A stretch of 64,000 nucleotides of DNA, taken from the NCBI GenBank assembly GCA_037951165.1, contig JBBDHG010000019.1, positions 11,944,001 through 12,008,000 on the forward strand. The letters are read 5' to 3'. This document shows, in pieces, positions 14,201 to 23,800 of this stretch (position 1 is its first letter; each line of letters starts with the position of its first letter). Origin of the DNA: Lophius americanus (lineage: Eukaryota > Chordata > Actinopteri > Lophiiformes > Lophiidae). The notes under the pieces are model-generated. The model worked only from the letters and a program-made list of their open reading frames with translations, made no database searches and had not been told where the DNA came from. The translations under genes and the position numbers were made by a program.

Positions 14201-15584
14201 ATTATATCAATGTCAATTAAACAGTCACAAAATGCTTAAAAGACTTGCCTTGCAGTTTTGGGTTGAAGAGCATCTGATTTCTTCTTCATCTGGCCTGCCT
14301 CTCCAAGGTCTGCAGGTGCAGCAGGGGTGACGAGTTCATCAATGCTCCGCTCTATTGAGTCCTGAATAGTGACATTGCACACTGAGAGACATGAAGGGTG
14401 CAGAACTGTATAGTCTCGTACTCTTCCGCCGCCTCTGCCTGCAGGCTTTACTGCTGTTTTTACATTGGCAGTACTACTTCCACTAGCAGAAAGCACACTC
14501 TTGGATTTATCTTGGGCATTCCCAGTTTCTGTGGACATGCTGTCATTGTTTTCTGGAGGTTCAGGTAAAATTTGGTTCCATTTGCCAGGCCGCTGGTATT
14601 TCCTGCAGTTTGAGGCCCTTAGGGTAAATGGGGAAGGGGGAACGTTATCCACTGGCTCTGGTGGAGGCTCATGCTCGGCACTTTTCATCTGTCGTGACTG
14701 ATGTTCATCATTCGAGGAAGAGACCTGGATGTCTCTACTACCACCTGGTGCATCAGTGGACAGTTTAAGGGAGATGTCTGTATTAAGGGAAAATGCAATG
14801 GGCCTTTGGGATGTCGAGGAGTTATGATCTTTAGAGGGGACTGTATTTGACAGCGATGCCACACATCCAGGATTTTGGCTGATATTTGATGAACTTTTGA
14901 ACCAGGGCTGATGAACAACCTGAACTTCAGATGATTGCTTACCTATGAATAGAGAAGAAAGTTACATATGGTACCATGAAACAATCGATGGTGTCAAAAT
15001 GAACAACAGACTCTACCAATAAAAAATAGTAGAGATAAATGATACAACAGCAGATATGCTACCAATAATAATTAGTACAGATGAATGATACAACAGCATA
15101 TATTCTACATACAGTAAATTAGCTACTGTGATATAAGGCCATCAGAGGCATGCTTTTAGGAACATTTATGTAGATTTAGTTGATGCACTGATTACTTACT
15201 TGTAGTTTTGGCGGTTGAGATTACATAATCCTGTGCAGAAGTCACAACTGTTGATTCACTGCCCTGCACTGCAATCTTCTTTGTCACATCACCATCATTG
15301 ACTTCCAGCTGTGACACACTGTGAGAGGTTGGCGTTTTAGGCTCCTCATCACTGTCAAACCCAAATGGATCTTCTCCACTGTCACTGTCTTCCAGCCTGG
15401 GCCTCTTGGAGAGCTCCGAAACCTCAGGTTTCAATAAGGGCCTTTTGGCCCCCAATTGAGCCTTGTAGGTGGTCTCTCCCCATCTCGTGGTCAGTGTAGG
15501 CTTTTTATTGGAGAAGACCTCTTCAAATTTTGAATTTGCCTCGCCTCCTTTGCGGTTGTACGTTTTGCCAAATCTAGATGTCAT
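1953..15584 (-). CDS. wapl: wapl, cohesin release factor WAPL (15 coding exons, 3' end outside window)
   Basis: WAPL opens the cohesin ring together with PDS5 and removes cohesin from chromatin, limiting loop size and allowing prophase arm resolution; it acts in the nucleus. Coding exons from 5' to 3' are 15200-15584, 14249-14942, 13088-13389, 12862-12992, 11975-12070, 11284-11445, 9078-9214, 7784-7895, 6529-6759, 4346-4457, 4078-4175, 3754-3830, 2840-3015, 2389-2504 and 1953-2294. They sum to 3171 nt (1057 codons) with every phase matching. The disordered N-terminal half carries three FGF motifs (residues about 74-76, 380-382, 409-411), the known PDS5/STAG-contacting motifs. The C-terminal HEAT-like WAPL domain starts in exon 6-7 and is highly conserved. 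The human protein is about 1190 residues, so the last ~100-130 residues lie left of the window. Teleosts often keep two copies (wapla/waplb); I cannot tell which this is. Odd points: a GC donor after coding exon 2, and a heptapeptide minisatellite in the last visible exon. Confidence 0.96.
2011..2136 (-). repeat. 21-bp coding minisatellite, 6 units
   Basis: Six head-to-tail 21-bp units on the plus strand, consensus gcctccgctgtgctcggtgg plus a. The first five are identical and the sixth carries two substitutions. On the minus strand they encode six heptapeptides, APPSTAE (one APPSTAG), in frame with wapl. The 21-bp period preserves reading frame, so copy-number changes would be tolerated. Confidence 0.97.
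2389..2504 (-). CDS. wapl: wapl coding exon 14
   Basis: It encodes [20 protein letters not shown] and [17 protein letters not shown], matching human. The acceptor is gtctgcag and the donor CTG|GTAAGA. Confidence 0.96.
2840..3015 (-). CDS. wapl: wapl coding exon 13
   Basis: It encodes [15 protein letters not shown], then [20 protein letters not shown], matching human WAPL. It ends one base into a Glu codon at donor AATG|GTATGC. Confidence 0.96.
3754..3830 (-). CDS. wapl: wapl coding exon 12
   Basis: It encodes [20 protein letters not shown] followed by IVSSA, matching human. It ends AG|, completing an Arg codon with the first base of the next exon. Confidence 0.96.
4078..4175 (-). CDS. wapl: wapl coding exon 11
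   Basis: It encodes KECVQNL and [18 protein letters not shown], the latter conserved in human WAPL. The donor is AGC|GTAAGT. Confidence 0.96.
4346..4457 (-). CDS. wapl: wapl coding exon 10
   Basis: It encodes [20 protein letters not shown] and [14 protein letters not shown], matching human. It ends one base into a Val codon at donor AAAG|GTAGGT. Confidence 0.96.
4723..5544. mobile_element. hAT-like non-autonomous DNA element in wapl intron
   Basis: The left end begins aggacggcaactaacgac followed by the palindromic AT-rich motif tagtcgattaatcg. The right end is its degraded inverted copy (aatcgatttttgtcgatt, then gcagccct). This end type, GGGCTGCAACTAACGA with ATCGATTA repeats, is widespread in fish non-autonomous hAT-type elements. 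The interior has no coding capacity. It abuts the Tc1-like element at 5552. Confidence 0.65.
5552..6453 (-). mobile_element. Tc1-like element (degraded, minus-strand transposase)
   Basis: Imperfect terminal inverted repeats (cactgcctggacaaaaaaag on the left; the inverted ctgcccgatcaaaaatagt on the right) are flanked by TA on both sides, the Tc1/mariner target. The minus strand keeps transposase scraps including [18 protein letters not shown] (about 5999-6052). The N-terminal part is split by a stop near 6240. It sits in the wapl intron between coding exons 9 and 10. Confidence 0.82.
6529..6759 (-). CDS. wapl: wapl coding exon 9
   Basis: It encodes 77 codons, including [17 protein letters not shown] and [17 protein letters not shown], near identical to human. 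It is phase 0 at both ends. Confidence 0.96.
7784..7895 (-). CDS. wapl: wapl coding exon 8
   Basis: It encodes [20 protein letters not shown] and 17 further codons, part of the first HEAT-like helices. The acceptor is tctgctgcag and the donor CCCG|GTCAGT. Confidence 0.95.
8565..9003. mobile_element. MITE-like element next to wapl coding exon 7
   Basis: The left end ccttttccacggagctg...ccagggctagt and the right end actagcaccaggttctt...ggcggaaaag are imperfect inverted copies, a pattern typical of fish non-autonomous DNA elements. The 122-residue open frame across it matches no known protein and I do not call it a gene. The right end lies about 75 bp from the exon at 9078. Confidence 0.5.
9078..9214 (-). 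CDS. wapl: wapl coding exon 7
   Basis: It encodes [18 protein letters not shown] and the block ending LNTRCL, near identical to human WAPL. The last two bases AG join a T in the next exon (Ser). A MITE-like repeat ends about 75 bp upstream of its acceptor. Confidence 0.95.
9215..11283 (-). other. wapl intron 6, about 2.1 kb
   Basis: No wapl exon is missing here because the flanking exons join in phase and match the human protein contiguously. The only unexplained item is a plus-strand exon-like block at about 10085-10158 (see findings). Confidence 0.7.
11284..11445 (-). CDS. wapl: wapl coding exon 6
   Basis: It encodes 54 codons with a Pro-rich stretch ([10 protein letters not shown]), then [14 protein letters not shown], the entry into the conserved WAPL domain. 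It is phase 0 at both ends. Confidence 0.94.
11975..12070 (-). CDS. wapl: wapl coding exon 5
   Basis: It encodes 32 codons, [19 protein letters not shown] onward, the conserved KAVYNARHWN block. It is phase 0 at both ends, with donor CCA|GTAAGA. Confidence 0.93.
12862..12992 (-). CDS. wapl: wapl coding exon 4
   Basis: It encodes a polar segment ending in [10 protein letters not shown], matching human RKIFSGPKR. The acceptor is ctccaacag and the donor AAG|GTGACC. Confidence 0.92.
13088..13389 (-). CDS. wapl: wapl coding exon 3 (FGF motifs 2 and 3)
   Basis: It encodes [12 protein letters not shown] and [14 protein letters not shown], the second and third FGF motifs, inside an acidic Ser-rich stretch. 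It ends with AACACAG|GTGAGT, giving an Asp codon across the junction. Confidence 0.95.
13390..14248 (-). other. wapl GC-AG intron 2, 859 bp
   Basis: The donor on the minus strand is AAG|GCAAGT (GC at 14248-14247) and the acceptor ttcacag at 13390. I see no other feature inside. Confidence 0.85.
14249..14942 (-). CDS. wapl: wapl coding exon 2 (694 bp, GC donor)
   Basis: The large low-complexity exon corresponds to the human second coding exon. It is open throughout and contains the conserved block [19 protein letters not shown]. The only donor that keeps phase with the next exon is AAG|GCAAGT, so this is a GC-AG intron. Confidence 0.93.
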
Positions 15585-15610
15585 GTCGGCTGCTTTATGT
15601 TACATATTAT
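15200..15610 (-). CDS. wapl: wapl coding exon 1 (ATG at 15584)
   Basis: The start codon is the first ATG of the conserved N-terminus [14 protein letters not shown]; 15585-15610 is 5' UTR after an acceptor. It encodes 128 codons plus one base and ends at donor CAA|GTAAGT. It holds the first FGF motif in [10 protein letters not shown]. The PDS5-binding YSR motif of mammals reads YNR here. Confidence 0.95.
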
Positions 15611-16301
15611 CTGTGAAGAGAAAATAAAGTTAAACTTTTGACTAACCACCCACGTGTTAAGTAAAATGTGAACAAGCGTTGCTTGTTGCGGCTAAAATAC
15701 ACCGCACAGCTCAACCAACCAATGTGTCTGACGAGTAGCATGTAATGAGAAGATACCATTGTACCACTTTAAAAATCCGGTAAATGAGATGGGCTTTCCT
15801 TTTCAAAAACGGTGAAAGTCGTCCTAAATCGGATGGTTAGATTATGTTTAGTTTGGCTCAGAGGTCGTGGTCAGCTATTTTGGTTGCACACCAAGTTAGC
15901 ATGGCTAGTTAAAGGAGCCAACCATTCATTGATCTTAAACATGTCTTGCAATAAGATAGGTCTACAACACACAATTTTAATACACTTAAGTTAAAATTGT
16001 TCTTGTTTGCATTAAATAGTGATAATGATGTGGTAGTTACACGTACCGAGGTCTATTAACAATAACTAGGCCTGTTTCTGTTTGTAAAGTTAGTATAAAG
16101 TTAGCACTTAGCATTTGGCTTCAACAGAGCTAAGCTATGCTAACGGAAAGCTCAATTAGGAACACTAAATTACAGTTCTTAACCTATGGCATCACATGTA
16201 ATATTGTGTTTTTCAAAAATGCCCAATTAATCTAGCATACACAAAAGTTAGGGTTCTAAAATCGTCCTTTTGTACAAAAGAATAGCACCACACACAGTTA
16301 C

Positions 16302-16400
16302 CTTGCAACTCCGGCGACTAGCTTAACGTCCGCTTGTTTTTTAGCCAGCCGGCTAGGCCTGATCTCCCACTCGCGCAAATATCAAGCGGTTAAAGTCCGT
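16302..16400 (-). other. wapl: wapl non-coding first exon (right edge approximate)
   Basis: Coding exon 1 starts with a 26-nt leader directly after an acceptor (minus-strand ...cttcacag at 15611), so an upstream untranslated exon is required. A good donor, AAG|GTAACTG on the minus strand at 16301/16300, follows a GC-richer stretch. This is the best candidate for the end of exon 1. The transcription start is not visible and the right limit is a guess. Confidence 0.5.
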
Positions 16401-16589
16401 TTAGCGAGCTACAAACTACCCTAGAAATGCATGTCCAACCAAAACACGTCCCCAAAGAAATGCTCTCTACAGAGAAATTACAGCCAACCCACACACGTTA
16501 TTACCGAAGTCTAAAAATAATGGATAATCCGGAGTTTTTGCATTCTGTAATGAAACTGACGGCCATTAAAATATCCCCTCCCTTCTCGT

Positions 16590-16760
16590 ACCATGGCAGG
16601 ACCCCATGTACCACTCCAAGCACAAGAACTGGTCAATCAGCGTCAGGGATGGTGTTACGTACCTAGAGACTCTTTCAGCAAACCCGACTCTGATTGGCTT
16701 AGAATCCAAACCATAACAAACGATAGGGGGCGCGGGAGGACCGTTAGTTTGTTTGAGGAC
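16590..16760 (-). promoter_or_regulatory. putative wapl promoter region
   Basis: This GC-richer stretch lies just upstream of the inferred non-coding wapl exon. It contains a CCAAT box on the minus strand (ATTGG on plus, 16693-16697), a second CAAT-like element near 16630, and a CTCF-like core AGGGGGCGC at 16725-16733. No TATA box is obvious, as expected of a housekeeping cohesin regulator. The placement is inferred from position and motifs only. Confidence 0.4.
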
Positions 16761-16834
16761 GTGCCGAAGATAATGGACACTAGCGGTTTTCGCTTTACGT
16801 TTGTCATCGTAGTCTAGCGATAATTTAACCATCT

Positions 16835-17792
16835 TCGCAATTAATGATCAGTAATGCATAAAGGTCCTAAAACGTGCGATATTACACAATTTGATCACAC
16901 TTCTACGGCAATGTTATCTCCAACTATTTGTTTGAAAATGAAAAAGAGAGAAATTTACTCGTATGTAATATGATTTATAAGGATATTTTACTATGAAAGT
17001 TGTCCGATCACGGTAATATTACGATAATTGCCCTCAAAATACGATCATTTTATGTCTGGTACGATAATTCAACTTTTCCCATTTGATACCGCAGACACTG
17101 AAGGTATCTTTTGTCTACCATTCATTGCATATCCCCTCGTCTTATGTTATTTCAACGATACATTTCGGACGGTAGACAACCTCAATTATAATTTAGGCTA
17201 AAACAAGAGTATCTAAAGGGGAACAGCAAAAAGACAAGACTAAACTAAAATACTAAAACAAGACTAAAACTAAAACGTTATGCTCGACTTAAAATACATT
17301 AATTGATCGATTTCGAGTTGGGTAATTGATCAAATGTGATCAATATTTCAGCCATAATATAAGTATGTCTGTTGGAGCAATGCCGGTACAAAAAGGCTGG
17401 AACAGGGCCCCATATTTGTTGCTTATTCGAACCCATGCATGCATCCATTTGCCATTAGTGACCCAATTGGGATCTATGTATGCTACGCACACATAACATT
17501 AATACAATTTTAGGTTAAGCCTATTATAATACCCATGCTCTCTAAATTATAATCGAGCATGTCTTACAAAGTTAACTGTGATGCAATTCTCCAGGCCAAA
17601 TTATATATATGATATGATATACCCTTATTGTACATAATTTTCAAACACCTGCAGCAAACTGGTAAAGGAAAGCACCTATTACTAATTCTGACACTGGTCT
17701 GGGTGTGCAGATGCTGTCAAATGCATGGATGGCTTATTATAAACAGTATGTGCCTCGATTGCATTAAGACTGTAATGCCCCATGCTCAATAT
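16835..17792. other. Intergenic DNA between wapl promoter and Tc1 copy
   Basis: AT-rich sequence without open frames resembling any known protein and without an obvious repeat. I see nothing to annotate. Confidence 0.6.
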
Positions 17793-18985
17793 ACACTACT
17801 CAAGAAAATTAAGGGAACACTTAATCATCTGTGTATGACACAAAGGCAGTTTATCTTCAGGGTTATCAATCTCTCCTTTTAGGAAGCTCTGTATTTGTCT
17901 TTTTCATTAATTGTGACATGAGGCACAATTACTACCTGCAGTCCACTGACACTGCCCAGGTAGTCCAGCTCCTCAACGATGGCTTATACCTAGGTGCAGT
18001 TGCAAGACGGTTTGCTGTGTCTCCATGCACAGTCTCAAGAGCATGCAGGAGATTCCAGGAGACGGGCCGTTACACGAGGAGAGCTGGACAGGTTCCCTAC
18101 AAAAGGACCTCAGAGGGCTACTGGTGTGATGTTTTTTACAAAGCTGTCAACTACAGACAGCATGAGGGTGGCATGTGGCCTGGCCCAATTTCCTGTACTG
18201 GGATCTATGCTCACAGCTCAGCATTGTGGATCTCAATTGGTGTTTACATGAGAACAGTGGAATTGGCAGGTTCTCCATTGGTGCCCCGTTCTCTTCACAG
18301 ATCAGAGCAGGTTAGAATTGAGGTCTAGGGTCAGGCGTGACACAGTGTGGAGACCATGTGGAGAACTTAATGCTGCTGCATCATCCAGCAGAACCGGCTT
18401 GGTGGTTGGTCATTGAGGGTCTGTGGAGACAGATCTTTGGATACTCGCACAGACCTCCAAGGGCCTCAGAGCCACTATCAGACCTTTCACTGGTCCAGTG
18501 TACACTGGGTTCCTCCTGGTCCAGGACAATGCCCGGCCTCATTTGGTCAGAGTGTGTATGCAGCCATTGATGCCATTGTCTGGTCCTCATGTTCCCCAAA
18601 CCTGAATCCACCTGAGAGCCTCTGAGACGTTATGTATCGGTGCATCAAACGCCTCCACCACTGACCACAGACTATCCAGGAGCTATGATCCAGTTCTGGG
18701 AGGATGTCGCACAGTACGCCATCCTCGATCGCATCGGAAGTATGCCCAGATGTTTTCAGGAGGTCCCTTTTGGCATGTGGGGGTCAAACACAGTCCTGGG
18801 TAATGTTATGAGTTCTTGTGATGAAATTCACTGGAGTTGGATCAGTCCGTGATTTCAGTTTTTCACTTTGATTTTTGGTGTAATTAAGAATGCAGCCCTC
18901 AATGGTTGAATTAATTTGGTTTCAATTGATCGTTCTTGCAAAATTTTGTTTTGTTATGCAGAAAGAAACTTAGCCTTACATTTCA
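17793..18985 (+). mobile_element. Tc1-like element with frameshifted transposase
   Basis: The left terminal repeat tacactactcaagaaaatt leads into aagggaacac, a known teleost Tc1-like end. A matching right terminal repeat is missing, so the 3' end is truncated near 18985. Plus-strand transposase pieces lie in shifting frames: LLNDGLYLGAVARRFAVSPC (helix-turn-helix, about 17968-18027), then PVYTGFLLVQDNARPHLVR near 18498-18554 with the second catalytic Asp (DNARPH). Internal stops and frameshifts make it inactive. Confidence 0.85.
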
Positions 18986-20168
18986 TATTTCAAGTCATAT
19001 GTTTACTATAATGCCATTATATCAGCAGTAAGGTGGCTAATCTGCGAATTTGTTGACTCCAACTTCCCCTGCATACAAATGAGCCAAATACCTCAGTTTA
19101 ATCATCTTGATCCTTAAGCAGTCATGAGCCCGAAAAACAGAAGATTCAGGCAGTGTTACAGATACAAAGTCTAGGTAATTTGTATGTATTTTGGCAGAAA
19201 AAGAGACTGTCTCTCCAAATCAGTGCCGATAGGCAGTTGGGCTAATACGGCTACACCCTGCTTGACTTAGTTTTGAGTACAGTTTTTGACAGCTTGGCAA
19301 TAAATACTTAACAAGCAAACATTACATTTCAGTCCAGTTCTACCGCATTATACTATCAACTCTGAATTTTTGCACTCTTGGAATATATGAGTCATGAACT
19401 GTTTACATTTCCAGGGGAAATAAAAACTTAACAATGTCAACTTTGTTATGGTTATAACATTTACGGTCAGATGTGTAAATAAAGATGAGGTACTGCAACA
19501 CTGATGCAGGACCATAAGATGGCAGCAACACTTTGTCACTCTTGTCTTTTCTTTTCTTTTCTCAAGATTTCAGTTTAGGCCCTTGACTGAATATACTGTA
19601 TACATCTATATTTCTGACACTAGGAAATTGTGAACCGCTACTTGTAAAATAAAAAATGCCTATGACAAAATATGTTCCTATGTCTTATGTGTGAAGTTTG
19701 GTTTAATCTTGCTGTTAACGGTGGAGGATGATATACCTTGGTAATATATTACTCATTTGAGTTATGGTAGATACCAAAGAAAATTCTGAACAATTTTCTA
19801 TTCCACATTACTTTTGTGACAGTGATAAGTCAGAGATGTCTCAAAAGCCTCAAAACTTTCTTGTATTTCTCTTGTCGTTTTCTCTTGTTCTCGTGTGGTC
19901 CATCTCGTAATCTTCATCCACATCTCATGTGGTAAACAAAAACCTCTACCAAAACATTAATTGTACGAGTGTATTCATGCAAGCCTCTCATCTGTGACCA
20001 CTTCATCATGGGTCGGATCTCTGTTTGGCTCGCACTCCCGTCTCTGAGGTCCGCTTCGAGACGCCCCAGCCCAACAATCACAACAGACCACTATCAAACC
20101 CATATGAAGAAGACATTTTATGAGCCCTTTGTGTGAGAATGTGTGCATGAGCAATTGTTGACCAGACC
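18986..20168. other. Intergenic DNA downstream of htra1
   Basis: No coding similarity seen. It lies between the truncated Tc1 end and the likely htra1 polyadenylation site. A (TG)10 microsatellite follows at 20169-20188. Confidence 0.6.
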
Positions 20169-20229
20169 TGTGTGTGTGTGTGTGTGTGTAGAAAAGCTGT
20201 GGATGTCTAAACAAAAGAAGCTAAACTGT

Positions 20230-20235
20230 TTTATT
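20230..20235 (-). terminator. Candidate htra1 polyadenylation signal
   Basis: AATAAA on the minus strand, about 450 nt downstream of the htra1 stop codon, followed by a GT/CA-rich stretch (the (TG)10 repeat at 20169-20188 on plus). It is the best-placed hexamer for a short 3' UTR, but other sites are possible. Confidence 0.45.
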
Positions 20236-20683
20236 TCTTGTCAGTATACAACACACACATTGTACAGTACTTTAAAAAGCAGTTTAGAAAACGGCAATTA
20301 TAATAAAATTCGATTTACCCAGAGAGTCCTTAAATTTCCTGAAACTGGAAGGCCTGATTCAAATTGTAAAAGGCACAAAAGAAGAGTATGCTGATTAAAA
20401 ACAATGTCATTACCCAACTTTTTCTTTGATCTAATTGTAATGGCAGCATTCAAAAACGTTCAACATTACAAAAAATGTGAGAACACTCATGGAAGTAAGG
20501 CACTGCTTTTGGAGCACCTTTAAAGTCATTTCTTTCAACGCAAAACCAGAGTTTTCCTGGATGTGTGGCGTCACCGACCTTCTGCCACAGGGAGAGTGTG
20601 CATTTGTGGAGGACCCCCTCCAATATAAGGTCCGCTGGTGATAAGTAAAACATAGTTGCGACTCAAGTGTGATTTGTGATGGG

Positions 20684-20852
20684 TCATTGGTCGATCTCCA
20701 TGGGAACAACTGTGAGGATAACGTCTTCATTTCCACGACGCACGACTATTCTCAAGTTGCCATCTCTTTTGATGGCGGCACTGACATCAGTCGCTGATGA
20801 GATCCTCTGGCCATTAATGGAGATGATGACGTCATGCTCTTTGATTCCAGCA
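20684..20852 (-). CDS. htra1: htra1 exon 9 (PDZ end and stop)
   Basis: It encodes KEHDVIISINGQRISSATDV and ends VVPMEIDQ-stop, aligning with human VIPEEIDP-stop. The acceptor is ctcctttag. The 3' UTR continues leftward. Confidence 0.95.
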
Positions 20853-23800
20853 CTAAAGGAGAGAACAACAGAGTGAGTTACTATGACACTGACCTCGAGC
20901 TAAGATGATTGTTTGTGGAATAATGAGATATTAACATAAGAGGGTGTAGAGGACTGAAAACTAACACTGGATAACTGGTCTGGATAACTGGTCATCTATG
21001 GATGTAGATTCTGGATCACGTTTTCATTTTTATCAACAATGTACGATCTTTTTTCTTTTTGCCAATATAAAAAATAGTCGGCGATTCAAAGCCAAGGAAA
21101 AACCAACATTCCTTTTAATACAACAAACAAAAAAACTATATGAAACACAGTGACCACCTGCCTGCATTCGGGCACACATTGGAGTAGTGTATTGTGCTTA
21201 AAATGTGACTAAAATTTCCTCTAGATTTTAATGATCACAGTTTGAATCCATGTTACTTCTGTTAATGAAGGGGCTATCATGATAGAATGATAGCACAACA
21301 ATAACGCAAATGCAACAACGTTAACCACATTATCATGAAAGAAGGGGGGGTAAATCTGAAAACACTCAGAGCGGACACTCAACATAGTTCCTTAATCACA
21401 GCCACATGTAAACACAGACCACCACCATACCTTCACTAGCATGAGCGACCATAAACACAACTGCTGCCCATAAGTGCCCTCATAAAACACGAACAACACA
21501 GCTAATGGACTGTAGGAATCAAGATTTTCAAATCAAAACAAAACGGGATAAGACATTAAAAATCAATATATACCCTTGACAAAATCATCTGTGATCTGAA
21601 ACTAATCATAGATATTATGAATGTTTAAAGAAATGATTTCATTTTGACCCAGACTTGAACGGGACACCACTCGGGAGTGGAATAGGTCAGCTGGTCCAAG
21701 AAAACCACAGCGCTGCTAGTTAACTCCACCCAAGGCAGTGACCCTCAGCGACATCAAATGCTTATTTCCAGCACAGCTGTTAAATCAAAACCACATGTAA
21801 ACACAGACCACCCCCACACCTTCACTTGCAAGTCTGCTGCTGTTGCTCCTTCAACAGAGCAAATGGACAGTTCTCTGCAAGAAGAATTAAGATTTCCAAA
21901 GTAAACAAAGAAATAGTCTAATCCAAAGAGAAACTAATAACTCTGTCAGGAAAAAAAAAAAAAAAAACTCTTCTGCTGATAATGACAAAAATTAAAACAA
22001 AATCCTGAATCTGTCTCTTTATTTGGAATTACAACAATTGAATTGGGGGCTTTCTGGTCCTAGACCCATCAACCAACCAACAAACTAATGGACATATGTG
22101 AAAACATAAATTCCTTTAGGCTGGTAAAAACAATACAAAACACAGCAACAGTGGAAGACCAAATATGAACCGCAACGATGAGCAAACTTTAGAGTGGTAT
22201 GGATGAGCGGGCGCAGTAAAATCTCTCCGCATGAGGATGAAGGATGTAACTGATCTCAGCGTCTCCCGAGCCCCACGCTGATGGAGTTGTCGCTTATTGG
22301 AGTGGGCAGCGATTTTAGGAAGAGTGGGCTATTTTACAGGGATAAGCACTCAAATCATGCTGGAGAGCCATGAATTAGTGCTCCATAAAGACAGCTGTGG
22401 AGGAGGTTCTGAGTGTGTCTGTGGAATGTGTGTCTATGTATGTCTGTGTGCACACAGCTGGAGCTGAACGACGAGCGATGAATCTTTTGTGAATCGAGTG
22501 CATATGTGTAGTAATATGGGCCAAAGTGAATATCCCTTCGTTGAGAAAGAGGCATTTGCATCTGAACTTCACCAAAAACGATGATATTACAGTCTTTGTA
22601 TTTCTGGACACATATTCACAGACTATTGTCCTTACAGTGCTGCTGGTGTATTTGCGATAACCTCCATGACGTAGGCTCCAGAGGTAATATCAGGGAAGTC
22701 AGGATGTCGAGCCTTCAGCTCTTTGGCCAACCTAGAAGTAGGAAAAGTGACACAATTTACGGATCAATCACTATTTCTATCAAGCACAAAATAAGAAATG
22801 TGCCTTTTTTCCAAGCATAATGACGGGAATAATTTAATACATGTCTGGTGTTTCACAAGCAACTCCAATATAAGCAACTTACGCTGGAGTCAGGGTCATC
22901 ATCCTCACACCAACATACTTCTTCTTGGTAGCTGCCCTCCCTGGAGAAAAACAGCGATACAATACATCAATACAATCATTCTTCCATTCGCTGCAAAAGT
23001 TTTATCAGTTATTAGATTATTTGTTGAATTCCAAAAGGGTATTTTTCCATCTCTGTGTATGACAGATTAAGATTCAAATTGTTCAGACAGACAGGGGCTC
23101 TCAGATTTGTATGCAGGACAGTGTGCATGTATACAAACTGCAACTTTCTTGTGTGTCATCAATTTGGCGAATCGTATTTCATCATCATGCCGACAAATCG
23201 CATCAAGAAGTCATTTTTACAATCACTTTATAATAACTTTATATTTATTTAAGTGCAGTACATTTGTTCTGATCCAAAACACTGAGGGGTACAAAAAAAT
23301 AAAATAAAATAATAACCTACAAATACTGGCATTTTCCTCTTGGTTGTTTATCTGCAATGTCTTACCCAAAGGATATTGCATTGAATGGTCTGCCGTCCTG
23401 CAGTGGACAGGATTTTCTCACAAATGTTGTGATTAATTTGCCCACTGCGACAGCGACAATGTTAAGCCTCTGTAAGTGAAAAAAAAAAAACATGCACCAA
23501 GGCAATGGCTGAACCAGCTGTCAATCACTCTCAAATTCCTTTAATTACTTTATAGAATAAGAATCCCTTTTGGTACAGCATTTGGGGCCTTTCTGTGTGC
23601 ATGTTCTCGCCATGTTGGCTTTGAGTTCTCCAGCTTCCTCACACAGTCAAAAAACATGAGATATAGGTGAACTGGTAACTCTAAAACTGGTAGTGAATCT
23701 GCGTGGTTGTTTGCCTCTGCGTTGGCCCGGATGACCGGTTGGACCATATCCCCCCCGAGCTTACACAGGATAATTGGTTACAGAAATAAATAAATGAACT

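Noticed and set aside
16566..16832. Overlapping ORFs on both strands near the wapl promoter, possibly a divergent gene
   Set aside because: No similarity I recognise, no splice structure; GC-richer promoter sequence easily gives such frames.
20431..20736. Minus-strand ORF of 101 residues overlapping the htra1 end
   Set aside because: It is another frame of the htra1 last exon and 3' UTR.
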